A DNA stretch of 64,000 nt from Gordionus sp. m RMFG-2023 (Eukaryota; Nematomorpha; Gordioida; Chordodea; Parachordodidae): positions 25,034,869 through 25,098,868 of the forward strand of contig NC_088779.1 of the NCBI RefSeq assembly GCF_954871325.1, written 5' to 3'. The translations under genes were made by a program, and so were the position numbers. Shown piece by piece: positions 31,337 to 41,804 of this stretch (positions are counted from its first letter, which is position 1; every line of letters starts with the position of its first letter). The notes beneath the pieces were generated by a model. It was not told the DNA's origin, made no database searches, and saw nothing but the letters and a program-made list of their open reading frames with translations.

Positions 31337-34300
31337 CTAATCTAGACACCTAGGTCTTAATTGCTTAATATGCCTCGAAACTACTCCTATTCTTCCTTCA
31401 ATTTCTACTTCTACCTTCTTGCTCCCTATATTCTTCTTCACTATACCTTTCCCCCATTTAACTGAGCCATCAAAAAGTAGTATCCAAACTAGGTTTCCGA
31501 TCTTAAATCTGTCATTAATTATAACTTCTTTCTGTTCTATTCTTTCTTTCAGAAAATCTAATTCAGTTCTGGTTTTTCTACCTAAAAATATCTCTGCTGG
31601 TGAGTATCCTTTGCTTCTCTTGGTATTGTTGTACGCTAATAGTAATAACCACCATTTTCCTTCTCCATATTTTTCCTTTTTTAACCAACTCTTAACTAGC
31701 GCTACCATTCTCTCCGCTTGTCCATTACTTCTCGGGTAATGTGGTGGTGCTAATAAATGCTTAATCTTCCATCTATCACAAAATTTGTCAAAATCTCTGC
31801 TTATCAATGCTGGACCACCATCTGATACTAAGGTCTTCATTAATCCATATTTACTTACGAAGTCTCTTACCTTATTCAAAACTACTTTCGTCGTCAGACT
31901 CGATACCGGCTGACAATCTATCCATTTCGAACCTGCATCTACCATTATAAAATATTTCTTCCTTTCATATTCTAAAAAATCTACGTGTATTCTTTCACAG
32001 GGTACGTCTGTTTCTGGCCATTTATCTCCCCTAACTTTTGCAGGTACATTCGCACACTTATTACATGTTTCACAACTCTTAGATAATTCTTCAATTTCAT
32101 TATTCATTCTGGGCCACCAAATGTATTCCCTCGCTTTATTCTTCATTCTTTCTATGCCCTGATGTCCTGTATGTACGGCTGCTAACATGTCCTTCCTTAA
32201 CCTACTTGGTATCACTAAACGATATCCTCTCATTAAACAATTGTCTTCTATATTCAATTCACCTCTACTGTTCTTAAAGACCTGGTCTCTATCTTCCCAT
32301 TCTTTATCTCCCTTCAAACAGGCTCTAATTCTCATTAATTCTTCATCCTGCTGAGAAATCTTGTCTACAAGCTCTAAAGTTATCGGTCTTTCTCTTGTGT
32401 CTATCCTTAAAGCTCTTACCACATTAAAATTTAGTTCATCTTCTACACTATATTCTAAAATATTTATCATTGGCTCTATTTCCTTGTCCTCCTCTAAGTC
32501 CTTATCCCATAATCTCGATAATATATCTGGTAAACAATTTTGTTTGCCTGCTCTGAATCTTATTTCGAAATCAAAATTCCCTAACAACATCAACCATTTC
32601 TGTAACCTTGGAGACATCATCAACTCATTATTATCTCTTTTAAAAAGCCCTACCAGCGGTTTGTGGTCTGTATATAATACAAATCTCCGGCCTAACAAAT
32701 ACTCTCTACATTTGGTCAAACCAAACCTGACTGCTAAGGCTTCCCTTTCTATAGTTGAATAATTTCTTTCAGCCTTATTAAACTGTCTAGACACAAATAA
32801 AATCGGTCTTTCTACTTCATCAACTACCTGTAATAAAGCTCCTCCTATACCTTCATTAGATGCGTCCACTGCTAAAACAATATCTAACTCCTCATTAAAG
32901 CACATCAACATAGGTTTCTCTACCAACTTTATCTTCAATCTTTTAAAACTTTCTTCCTGTGCTGTTCCCCACTCGAACCTTTTATTTTTCTTTAATAGAC
33001 TATATAATGGTGTAGCAATTTCCGCAAAATCTTGAATAAAACGATGGTAATAATTTGTAGCTCCTAAAAATGACTGTAATTCAGACTTATTATTTGGCGC
33101 TCTCATGTTTACTATCTTGTCTATATTTTTGGCCATAGGAGTAATTACGTTTCCCTTTATAAAATGTCCTAAGTACTTTATTTCTCTCACTCCGAAAACG
33201 CTTTTCTTTATATTAGCTTTTAAACCATTCGCTAATATTATATCTAACACCTTAATTAATCTAGCATTATGTTCTTCTTCGGTTCTACCTGATATTAAAA
33301 CATCATCTAAATAATACATAATTCCTTTTAACCCTTGAAATAACGAAGTCATAGTTCTCTGAAATATCGCAGCCGAAACTTTCAAACCAAATGGTAAGCG
33401 ATAAAATGCAAATAATCCTCTATGCGTCGTAATTGTCAACATCTTACTCGTGTTTTCGTTTACTTTAATTTGTAAATAAGCGTTAGAAAAATCAATCTTC
33501 GAAAAAAATGTTGCTCCTTCTAGATTTGCTAATAATTGTTCTATTCTCGGTAATATATAACTAACCGTGCTAATCCATGGATTTAACGAAACTCTATAAT
33601 CTATGCATAATCTTAAACTATTATCTGCCTTTCTAATGGGGACTAACGGTGTCGCCCACTCGCTATGCACTATAGGTCGTATTATGCCTTCCTCTAACCA
33701 TTTATTCAATTCCTTATCGACTTCCTTTAACCAAGAAAAAGGCAATCTCCTTGCTCCACAAAATTTAGGCTGGTAATTCTCTAATAATTTAATATTTACT
33801 TCAACATCTTTTAGCGTCCCTAACTCTTCTTTAAAAACCTCCACGTATTGATCTATAATCATACTTATTTCATGGCTGTATTTATTTTCGATAATATCTT
33901 CCTGTTCTACTGTCTTATTAATTATCTGTTTGTTGATTTCGACGGGTGTTACCTCTAAAGACTTTATATCTCTTGAACTCTTATTCTCCTTGTCTCTATA
34001 TTCAATTAAAAACTCTGGAGTTCGATTTATAAGTTTATCGAGAACTATATCTTGTTTATCTACTATATTAGGCAACTTAAGTTTATCGAAATCACTCTCT
34101 ATCGTTTCCTTATTTTCATCATTCATTCTCAAGATATTTTCAATACAGACCGGATCCAATATTTTTATATCTCCCCAACCTAAAATTGGCTCAATATTCA
34201 AAGTATTTATCCATAAAGTTATACCTCTATTAATTCCAGGTAATCTTGTTCTGTAATAACCTAAAATTATCACTACGCTGCCATCTAATTGTTTGGCTCT

Positions 34301-34888
34301 TATTTTTTTTATCACAAACTCTTTTCCTGGCCAAAATTTATTAAAATCCTTTATACTCATCAAACTAATTTCTGCTCCTGTATCTAATAAAAAACATATT
34401 TCAGCTTCCTCAATCTTTATTCTTATTCTCGGGCATCTATTTTTCATTAAAAAATCCTCTAATTCAACTCTTCGTACGTCTACTAACGTTGCATCTTTCG
34501 ACTTATATATATCAAAATTTCTCCTCTCTATCGTTATGTCTCTCATTTTATTTCTACTTCTATTAATACTTGATTTATCATTAACTAAATTATCATTAAA
34601 ATTATCATTCGAATTCTCATTAAAATTAACAATAACATTATCCTTAACATTATCATTCAAATTATCATCAAAATTATCACTAAAATTATCCTTCAAATTA
34701 TCAATAAAATCATCCCTAAAATTATCATATAAATTATCATTAAAATCTTCATTAGAATTATCAATAAAATTATCAATAAAATTATCCTTAAACTTATAAA
34801 TAAAATTATCCCTAAAATTATCATTAAAATTATCATTCAAATTATAATTAAAATTATCAATAAAATTATCCTTAAAATTATCATTCAA
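31337..34888 (-). CDS. pol polyprotein of the Ty3/gypsy-like element
   Basis: One frame of 1183 residues. Order: Asn/Asp/Phe repeats (about residues 1-110, DNFNDNFRDNF style); aspartic protease LLDTGAE near 168; reverse transcriptase with LPFGL and YLDD near 524; RNase H with AVDAS near 674 and YTDHKPL; integrase with the HHCC finger (HTGHQG ... CETCNKC near 907-940) and core D-D-35-E (VDFLEY, SDGGPA, GQAERM near 967, 1022 and 1057). The protease-RT-RNase H-integrase order is that of Metaviridae. No chromodomain was seen at the C-terminus. Confidence 0.93.
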   Translation of the reverse strand: MNDNFKDNFIDNFNYNLNDNFNDNFRDNFIYKFKDNFIDNFIDNSNEDFNDNLYDNFRDDFIDNLKDNFSDNFDDNLNDNVKDNVIVNFNENSNDNFNDNLVNDKSSINRSRNKMRDITIERRNFDIYKSKDATLVDVRRVELEDFLMKNRCPRIRIKIEEAEICFLLDTGAEISLMSIKDFNKFWPGKEFVIKKIRAKQLDGSVVIILGYYRTRLPGINRGITLWINTLNIEPILGWGDIKILDPVCIENILRMNDENKETIESDFDKLKLPNIVDKQDIVLDKLINRTPEFLIEYRDKENKSSRDIKSLEVTPVEINKQIINKTVEQEDIIENKYSHEISMIIDQYVEVFKEELGTLKDVEVNIKLLENYQPKFCGARRLPFSWLKEVDKELNKWLEEGIIRPIVHSEWATPLVPIRKADNSLRLCIDYRVSLNPWISTVSYILPRIEQLLANLEGATFFSKIDFSNAYLQIKVNENTSKMLTITTHRGLFAFYRLPFGLKVSAAIFQRTMTSLFQGLKGIMYYLDDVLISGRTEEEHNARLIKVLDIILANGLKANIKKSVFGVREIKYLGHFIKGNVITPMAKNIDKIVNMRAPNNKSELQSFLGATNYYHRFIQDFAEIATPLYSLLKKNKRFEWGTAQEESFKRLKIKLVEKPMLMCFNEELDIVLAVDASNEGIGGALLQVVDEVERPILFVSRQFNKAERNYSTIEREALAVRFGLTKCREYLLGRRFVLYTDHKPLVGLFKRDNNELMMSPRLQKWLMLLGNFDFEIRFRAGKQNCLPDILSRLWDKDLEEDKEIEPMINILEYSVEDELNFNVVRALRIDTRERPITLELVDKISQQDEELMRIRACLKGDKEWEDRDQVFKNSRGELNIEDNCLMRGYRLVIPSRLRKDMLAAVHTGHQGIERMKNKAREYIWWPRMNNEIEELSKSCETCNKCANVPAKVRGDKWPETDVPCERIHVDFLEYERKKYFIMVDAGSKWIDCQPVSSLTTKVVLNKVRDFVSKYGLMKTLVSDGGPALISRDFDKFCDRWKIKHLLAPPHYPRSNGQAERMVALVKSWLKKEKYGEGKWWLLLLAYNNTKRSKGYSPAEIFLGRKTRTELDFLKERIEQKEVIINDRFKIGNLVWILLFDGSVKWGKGIVKKNIGSKKVEVEIEGRIGVVSRHIKQLRPRCLD

Positions 34889-34978
34889 TTATCATTCAAT
34901 TATCATTAAAATTATAAATTATCAATCAAATTATCCTTAACATTATCATTCAAATTATCATTAAAATTCACCTTTCTT
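34565..34978. repeat. 12-bp-based simple repeat across the gag-pol junction
   Basis: Many variants of AAATTATCATTA and AAATTATCAATA run through the start of pol and the gap before it. In the pol frame they encode the DNF-rich run of residues. Confidence 0.85.
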
Positions 34979-34986
34979 TCTACTAG

Positions 34987-35394
34987 TCATTTCTTACATC
35001 TCTCTTGTGTGTGTCCATCTTGACCACACGTATTACATCTTAATATCACATTGTCTAATCTGCATCTAATAGCTACATGGCCATTCTTGCCACATCTCGC
35101 GCACTTTAAATCTTTCGTTAAATCACATTGTCGCGACATGTGACCCGGCTGACCGCAACTAAAACAAATTATTTGTCTATAATTATCTGTCCGACTTAAA
35201 TTATCTATATTTATCTTCTTCTCTACATCTCTCAATATATTCTTAACCTTTTCTAATTCAATAATCTCTAACTTAATATAAGCTGTACTTCTCCCTATGA
35301 TTACACCTAAAGTAAAAACAAAAATAATCACAAAAACTATTAAAATTATATTTTCTAAAACTAAATTCCAAATACTCATCTGATTAATATACAT
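34987..35394 (-). CDS. gag-like frame of the LTR element, three zinc knuckles
   Basis: 135 residues. A hydrophobic segment at about residues 11-34 (NIILIVFVIIFVFTLGVIIG) looks like a membrane anchor. A short linker leads to three CCHC knuckles in a row: CFSCGQPGHMSRQC, CARCGKNGHVAIRC and CNTCGQDGHTQERC. Nucleocapsid-type RNA binding is the expected role. A membrane-like N-terminus in place of a recognisable capsid is odd for the group. Confidence 0.75.
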   Translation of the reverse strand: MYINQMSIWNLVLENIILIVFVIIFVFTLGVIIGRSTAYIKLEIIELEKVKNILRDVEKKINIDNLSRTDNYRQIICFSCGQPGHMSRQCDLTKDLKCARCGKNGHVAIRCRLDNVILRCNTCGQDGHTQERCKK

Positions 35395-35654
35395 TATAAC
35401 GTGCTTAATAAAAATCTAATTAAAAATAATTTAAAAATCCTACCAAAATTAATTAAATATAAAACAATTATTAATATTATAAATAAAAAGTAAAATAAAT
35501 ATATCATGAATATAATTTTTTTTACCTTAATTACGCTGATATATACACGAATTGACTTGTAATCACTATTTACTTCTTCTAAATTTTATTGTATCGTCTA
35601 TATGCTAGACTGAAAAAATCTGAGGTCCCTAAGTATTTATACTCTTCGGACCAA

Positions 35655-36039
35655 TGTCGAATTTTGATGTTTTCGATATAAATAATTGTAAGATTATATT
35701 CACTATAATTTTAATAATACCCTTTAAAAGATTACAAGTTATTTATTTTCCAATATCCGATCGATTGTATTTTATAAAAAATTGCGAGTTTATATATAAA
35801 AAATTTGCTATGCAAAAACAAAACATTTTCTATGCAAAATAACAATAATCTATAATATTATTCGTACATAGACGTTCGTTAATAATCATGGGTTTTTATG
35901 TTCAAATAAAAAAAATTTGTTTATGCAAAATTTTAAAAAAATGTAAGTTCATTACAGATAACTTAAATATTCATCTATCATTTAAATATTCAAATCATAA
36001 CATAAAAAAAATATATCTTTTTTTTTAATAACTTCAACA
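35655..36039 (-). repeat. 5' LTR
   Basis: 385 bp, the partner of 30126-30509. TTGGTCCGAAGAG follows it on the minus strand, a possible primer-binding site. Confidence 0.93.
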
Positions 36040-36044
36040 ATATC

Positions 36045-37195
36045 TATTAATAAAAAATATAAAAAGCTATATAATATAAATTAGCAATTGAATAGGACTT
36101 AACTCATCAAAAAGATGGCTAACTATTGTTTTTTTATAAAAAAAACTATTAATAAAAATATAAAATGCAATAAATATATTGTATAACTTCGCAATTGAAT
36201 AACATTTAAGAAAAAGATGAAGTATTAAAAAAAAATATAAAATGCAATAAATATAATTAAAATTTGCAATTGAATAGATTTCAACTTATAAAAAGGATGT
36301 CAAACTATTGTACTCAGCGTCTACATGAGCGGGAGGGGTAGGAACAGTTTGCTTCCTATTTTTTTGAGGGGGTAGGGGGTAAGCTGCTCTAATGGGGGTA
36401 GGATAAATTTTTTTGGGGTTTATCTATTAAATTTTGAGATGAAATAGGACAAAATTTATTGCTGTAAAAATGAATACTTTTATTATAGTATTATTATAAT
36501 ACAATTCATCGACCAAATCTATATATTGCAAACAATCATGCACATTGTTTTCGAAATAAACTATCCTTTTAAATGTAATTTAAAAGGTTTAGATATTTTA
36601 GCAAGCTCAATGCCATAATAATTAATTCATTGTAAATAATGGAGGTTTTAATTGAATTTATTATCTAAAAAATAAATTTTTTATATTCACAAAATATTGA
36701 TAGTTGGTGGTAGAGATAAATTAATTTAAGTTATCCTTTATAAATTCTTTGAAAAGAGTATCAATAAATAAATAAGTGAAAGTAATGATAAAGAGACACC
36801 ACCGCCGAAGGCGGCGATTTTTTAGGGGGGTAGGCAAAGGTTTTTGAAGGGGGTTTGCACCCAGTGAAAATCCTGTCATGTAGACGCTGATTGTACTTTT
36901 TATAAAAATAACTATTAATAAAAATATAGAGTACAATGACATTTAACAAAAAGATACTTACCAATTATCATCTTTCAACTAAATTGGAATTAATATAAAA
37001 AAATATAAAATGCAATAAATATAATTTAAATTTGCAATTGAATAGAATTCAACTTATAAAAAGGATGCAAACTATTGTACTTTTTATAAAAATAACTATT
37101 AATAAGAGTACAATAACATTTAACAAAAAGATACTTACTGATTATCATCTTTCAACTAAATTGCAATAAATATAATGGAATAAAAATATTAGAAT
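36045..37195. repeat. Degenerate tandem repeat of about 100-110 bp, split by a hAT MITE
   Basis: Units with ACTATTAATAAAAATATAAA, TGCAATAAATATAATT, TTGCAATTGAATAG and CTTATAAAAAGGATG recur about seven to nine times between the LTR element and the integrase gene. The insertion at 36315-36889 interrupts one unit. Confidence 0.7.
36315..36889. mobile_element. 575-bp non-autonomous hAT element with exact 8-bp target duplication
   Basis: Perfect 14-bp ends CAGCGTCTACATGA and TCATGTAGACGCTG, flanked on both sides by ATTGTACT (36307-36314 and 36890-36897). The 8-bp duplication and CAG ends mark the hAT group. Near the right end lies a GAA-loop hairpin (36802-36814, CCGCC-GAA-GGCGG), as in the hAT end at 29.9 kb. 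No transposase. Confidence 0.92.
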
Positions 37196-37201
37196 AGATA
37201 A

Positions 37202-37782
37202 TCACATTGATATAATTCTAACAAAATGATTGTTATTTACATTGCATAAATAAATATTTTCTTTAAATATTTTAATATTAGTAAAAAATTTCATGGGCGA
37301 ATAATAAGCCCGCTTATATTGGGTATAGAATAATATATTTGTCTGTAACAATGCGGCCATAGATAATATTTCTACCTCTGTTGCCCAGACACCGTTTGCC
37401 ATAACATTTCTGTTTACTAGGTATTTCTCTACAGGATATCCTATAAATTTTCCCATTTCCAATTTGAAATCTTCGCTCCTCATAAAAAGAATGCATTCCT
37501 CCCTAAGGTAATTATAATTTTCCTGGCTATTTGATATCTCTTGACTTATACACCTATAAACATGGTAAATAATTAAATATTATATATAGATTCTAACCTA
37601 AAAAAACAGTTCCCATCACCCACAATATGATCGGTTGTGAAAATCTCTTTTAATATACCACATTTTATCTTGGGATAACGTCCAATTACTTTGAAATTGA
37701 ACCGTTTAGAGTGATATAACTTCCAGTTCCTTGTTGTAGGCAGAAAAAGTTCACCAATTTTCTTTGGTATTATTGCTTCCAC
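37202..37782 (-). CDS. OTU-domain cysteine protease region
   Basis: Deubiquitinase-like domain split into at least two exons: 37573-37782 (NWKLYHSKRFNFKVIGRYP, then TDHIVGDGNCFFR) and 37202-37483 (YLVNRNVMANGVWATEVEIL, AALLQTNILFYT, ENIYLCNVNNNHFVRI). The Asp-Gly-Asn-Cys motif and the late Asn-His form the catalytic pair of the OTU family. It is placed downstream of the integrase on the same strand and is probably the C-terminal part of the same protein. A stand-alone gene is less likely. Confidence 0.75.
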
Positions 37783-39599
37783 AATAATTTGGTCATCTAA
37801 ATTTGATAATTAAATAATAACATATTTTTAAAAAATATTACTACCCTGATCTTGTACACTATATATCCTTCCTCTCTCACTATACTTTTGATAGCTATTA
37901 TTGGATCTTCACCAAAAGTATCTGTATCCAAAAAAATATATTTAATAATTTTATATATTATACCCTTTCTCTTAACACGTTTTATTTTAGTATCCTCCTT
38001 TCTAAATTCCAACCCTAGAATTTTAGATTTATCAAAAATAAAATTTTTCCAATTTCTAAAAAATAAAACTTTCTCCTGAAACTTTTATTCCACAGGACAT
38101 TTCTTCAAATAGTGCTTCTTCTAATGAAAATATAATAATTAAAAAAATATTTTCCTTTTTTCCAAATGCATTTGTTTACCTTCTCCTTCTCCAACTATAG
38201 TTTTAAGAAGCCTACAAACTTAATTATTTGTTCAATATTATTTTATGAATAAACTGATATTACCTTGATCTTGAACACCCTCTATAGTTTCACAATGTGC
38301 AATTTTTTTGACTGTATCTTTACCATTAAAAAAAGTTATATTCATATTTTTAAAAAATAATACCTTTGTTACCCTCTATATAGTGCTTTAAATTACTTAT
38401 ATTAGCCTTAGTATGTAAAATTTTTCCTATTGAAGAGGATAATTCTACATTGCCTAAATATGTATAAATATTTTGTTAAAAAATAATAAATTTACTATTA
38501 ACAATTTTAACAATTGTATAAGGACCTACCCAAGGCTGCAACATTTTCCCTCCTTTCCTGTCAGCCCGACGATTATTCCAAAGCACTTTATCATTTATGT
38601 GATAAAATGCATTCTTAGCAGCATTACGAGTTTTATAATCTCGTTGCTGCTTAAGCTGAGCCTTTATAATATTTTTTGTTGCAGTCTTGAATATGCCTTT
38701 CATATTGTCTGCCCTTCTTTGGAAATTGCAGTCATAATCTGTATCAGAAAGATCGTTAAGATCTGTTTCTGGTTCTCTATCATCCTTAAATAATAAAAAT
38801 TTATTATGTATAATAATTTTATACAAATAATGATATATATATCATACCTCACAGGGCAGTAAAGCTTTCCTGCCATACATCATCTCATATGGCGTAAATT
38901 TTGAGGATTCATGTGTAGGCAAATACAATACCAGGTAGAACTCCAGGCCAATCTTTCTGATTGCCTTTTGTACACTTCAAAAGGGAATTTTGAAGAGTTT
39001 GGCTCGCTCTACCATGCCATTAGCTTGAGGATGGTAGGCACTTGTCACTCTCTGCAGGGTTCCCACGAGTTTGTGATATTCATTGCTCACTTGGTTTACA
39101 AACTCGCGTCCCTGATCATTAATTTGGACCTATAAATATCATTATATTATAAAAATTTCATCATGCCACACCTGCATAACAGTGAGTATAAAAAGAGGGT
39201 CACTGAATGGGCTGTCTTATCCTTTATAGGCTGTGCTTCGATATATTTTGAAAAATAATCAACAACAACAGCCCCATCAATGCTCTCTGGCAATGAACAT
39301 AGGTCTACACCTATTTGTGTCCATACCTTAGATGGAATAGGAATAGACTGCATTTCCAAACTTGTTTTGTCAAATCGGGAATTGTATCTTTGACATAGGT
39401 CGCATGATTTTACAAAGTCAATGACATCTTGCCGCATTCCTTGCCACCAATATCTAAAAGACATAATTGATATGCTATATTGTTTTTTAAAGTTTTAAGC
39501 ATGTTAAAAGAAATTTGTTAAAGGTTAAATTTAAAAAATTTTTCCTATAAATTGAAAGAGCTGAGTATATTGGTACTGCTTGATGTATAAGTTTTTAAA

Positions 39600-40430
39600 G
39601 TTATAAATTCTTTCTAAAAGTGGTGCAAGCTTTTTGGGTCATATCAGGTTAAAACCGAGCAATATTTACTACCTGATTATGTTAACATTTTAAAAGTGTT
39701 GCAAGCTTTTTGGGTGATATCAGGCTAAATTTAGGAAATATTTTAAAACAATATTCTATTAATTGAAAGGGAATTTTATATTGAGTACTGTATCCTAGCT
39801 TATAATAGCAATATTTACTACCTGATTATGTTAAAGTACATTTAAAAGTGTTGCAAGCTTTTTGGGTGATATCAGGCTAAATTTAAGCTATATTTTAAAA
39901 CAATATTCTATTAATTGAAAGAGAATTTTATATTGAGTACTGTATCGTAGCTTATAAGAGCAATATTTACTACCTGATTATGTTAAAGTACATTTTAAAA
40001 GTGTTGCAAGCTTTTTGGGTGATATCAGGCTAAATTTAGGAAATATTTTAAAACAATATTCTATTAATTGAAAGGGAATTTTATATTGAGTACTGTATCC
40101 TAGCTTATAATAGCAATATTTACTACCTGATTATGTTAAAGTACATTTAAAAGTGTTGCAAGCTTTTTGGGTGATATCAGGCTAAATTTAAGCTATATTT
40201 TAAAACAATATTCTATTAATTGAAAGAGAATTTTATATTGAGTACTGTATCGTAGCTTATAAGAGCAATATTTACTACCTGATTATGTTAAAGTACATTT
40301 TAAAAGTGTTGCAAGCTTTTTGGGTGATATCAGGCTAAATTTAAGCAATATTTTAAAACAATATTCTATTAATTGAAAGAGAATTTTATATTGAGTACTG
40401 TATCCTAGCTTATAAATTGTGGAATTTATC
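39600..40430. repeat. 152-153-bp tandem repeat with two-unit higher-order structure, inside the integrase intron
   Basis: GCAAGCTTTTTGGGTGATATC recurs at 39701, 39853, 40006, 40158 and 40311, with a part unit at 39625. Units alternate between type A (TTTAGGAAAT, GAAAGGGAATT, ATCCTAGC, TAATAGC) and type B (TTTAAGCTAT, GAAAGAGAATT, ATCGTAGC, TAAGAGC), so the real period is about 305 bp. The last unit is a mix. It fills most of the 1.05-kb intron (39454-40505). Confidence 0.92.
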
Positions 40431-40720
40431 AGTAATATTCATAAAAATTTAGAAATAATACTTAAACCAGTTTATAAAATTATGATATAAATAGTGTAAA
40501 TATACCTTTCAACTAGTTTATCATATGTCTTGTGATTCCAAAGTGACCTGATAATGACATTTCTGTGAGATTTGTCTCACATCCTCCATGGAATGAGATT
40601 AAAAGTTTTTGTTTTTGGCTAAAGAGTGAGATAACTTCAGCATTATGTAGGTGATGGTATAATTTGTCATTCTCTAAGAAAAACTTGGCACATTTGACTC
40701 TAAGGTCTTTTTAAGCCATG

Positions 40721-41503
40721 ATCGCGGACATAGGAGTTTGAGTAGGTTTTGCATTTTAGGTAATTATAAATATCATTGATAATATCGAGATTCACTATTT
40801 AATATTTTTATATTAAAATAATAAAATATTTTACTTTTTACGTGAACAAGTTACTTTTTGAAAAGGATGTCTAATTTCACAAAATAGATAAATAAAATTA
40901 AAATTCGATCAAAATTTAAATTCGAAAATTAAATTTAATATCAAAAATTAAATTTATAAGAATTTCAGCAATATTAAAAAAACTGCATGATCATATAACT
41001 CTCCCTATCAATTACAATTTACATTGTAATTAATATCTATGTTACTAATCAACTCCCTCCTTAACACTATTTATCAAAGGGGGAGTTAATCTATCATAGT
41101 TATTACTTAACTCAGAGGTATGTGATAAGGGGAGTTAATTAATCACGCTCTACATTATAATTTATAACGGTTTTTTTCGGTTTTTCTGATTTGGAAAAAA
41201 TATAATTATATAAACTATATATTTTTTTTTAATTTAAAACATATAAATAATATAAAGTACAAAAATAGTCTTTTTTTAATCTTAAAATAATAAAAAATTC
41301 TTACTATAAATCTTCGATTTAAATATGTTAATTATAGCCCTTAAAATACTACTAGTATATATCGAAATTTTTTTTATAAAATTCTAAGTGCCTTTTTATT
41401 CCTGTATAAACAAAGATATTAGCATGGAAAGTTTATTACCATTATATTTAACTAATTAATCAATTAAATCCATGGCCTTTTTTGACTTTATTAAAATTTT
41501 TAT
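40721..41503. other. AT-rich spacer
   Basis: No coding signal. Weak mirrored motifs (CAACTCCCTCC near 41050, GGGGGAGTTAAT near 41080, GGGGAGTTAATTAATCACG near 41128) are the only structure I see. Confidence 0.4.
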
Positions 41504-41804
41504 CAGAGACCTGCTAAGAGGTACCATTTGAACAACCTGACCCAGATTTTTTTTTAAAAAAATTTACGGCTCAGCCTTATTTTTTAAAAAAAATTTTCTG
41601 GCCTGGCTCAGGTTTGATATTTTCAGGCCCGGCCCGGATTTTTAAGAAATATATTTATTATTAAAGCTAATAATACTAATTTAAAATATATGATTTTAAA
41701 ATATAAGGCCCAGTCCGGGTATTTAAAAAAATTTTTAGGCCCGGCCTGGGTATATTTAAAAAAAAAAATACAGCCGGGCTTAGGGAAGGGTCTCCAGGCC
41801 TCTG
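41504..41804. mobile_element. MITE, CAGAGRCCTG family, copy 2 (complete-looking)
   Basis: 301 bp. Starts CAGAGACCTG and ends GGTCTCCAGGCCTCTG. The interior has five or more CCCGG/CCTGG blocks (CAGGCCCGGCCCGG, AGGCCCAGTCCGGG, AGGCCCGGCCTGGG) separated by long A/T runs. No matching target duplication was read. Confidence 0.7.

Larger units (their letters stand above)
30126..36039 (-). mobile_element. LTR retrotransposon, Ty3/gypsy (Metaviridae) group, young
   Basis: A 5.9-kb element on the minus strand, bounded by LTRs of 384-385 bp that begin TG and end CA, with a 5-bp target duplication (ATATC at 30121-30125 and 36040-36044). The LTRs differ at only about three places, so the insertion is recent. 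TGG follows the 5' LTR directly, as expected for a tRNA primer site. Order: short knuckle-bearing gag-like frame, long pol frame (protease, RT, RNase H, integrase), a repeat block, and a third small frame before the 3' LTR. It looks largely whole. I do not recognise a capsid domain. Confidence 0.92.
37202..40720 (-). mobile_element. Integrase-OTU protease gene, Ginger-like DNA transposon (or gypsy-integrase relic)
   Basis: Minus-strand pieces in order: integrase finger first half, 40506-40716 (KLYHHLHN, SGHFGITRHM); finger second half and core start, 39172-39453 (WWQGMRQDVIDFVKSCDLC, GVDLCSLP, VVVDYFSKYIEAQP); core end at about 38870-39130 (NDQGREF, RVTSAYHPQANGMVERA), giving a D-35-E spacing; and 38476-38826 with the GPY motif (WVGPYTIV). 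Then comes an OTU cysteine protease: VGDGNCFFR with the catalytic Cys (about 37600) and NNNHFVRI with the catalytic His (about 37225), plus GVWATEVEIL between them. Integrase, GPY/F and a cysteine protease together recall Ginger1 elements, by recall of that family. It appears broken in at least one place. Terminal repeats were not found. Confidence 0.7.

Noticed and set aside
32361-34799. Several plus-strand open frames
   Set aside because: All antisense to the long pol frame and rich in Ser/Leu/Ile, as expected from a shadow.
39600-40430. Possible CRISPR-like array
   Set aside because: Units of 152 bp follow each other without unique spacers and lie in a eukaryotic intron, so this is a tandem satellite-type repeat.
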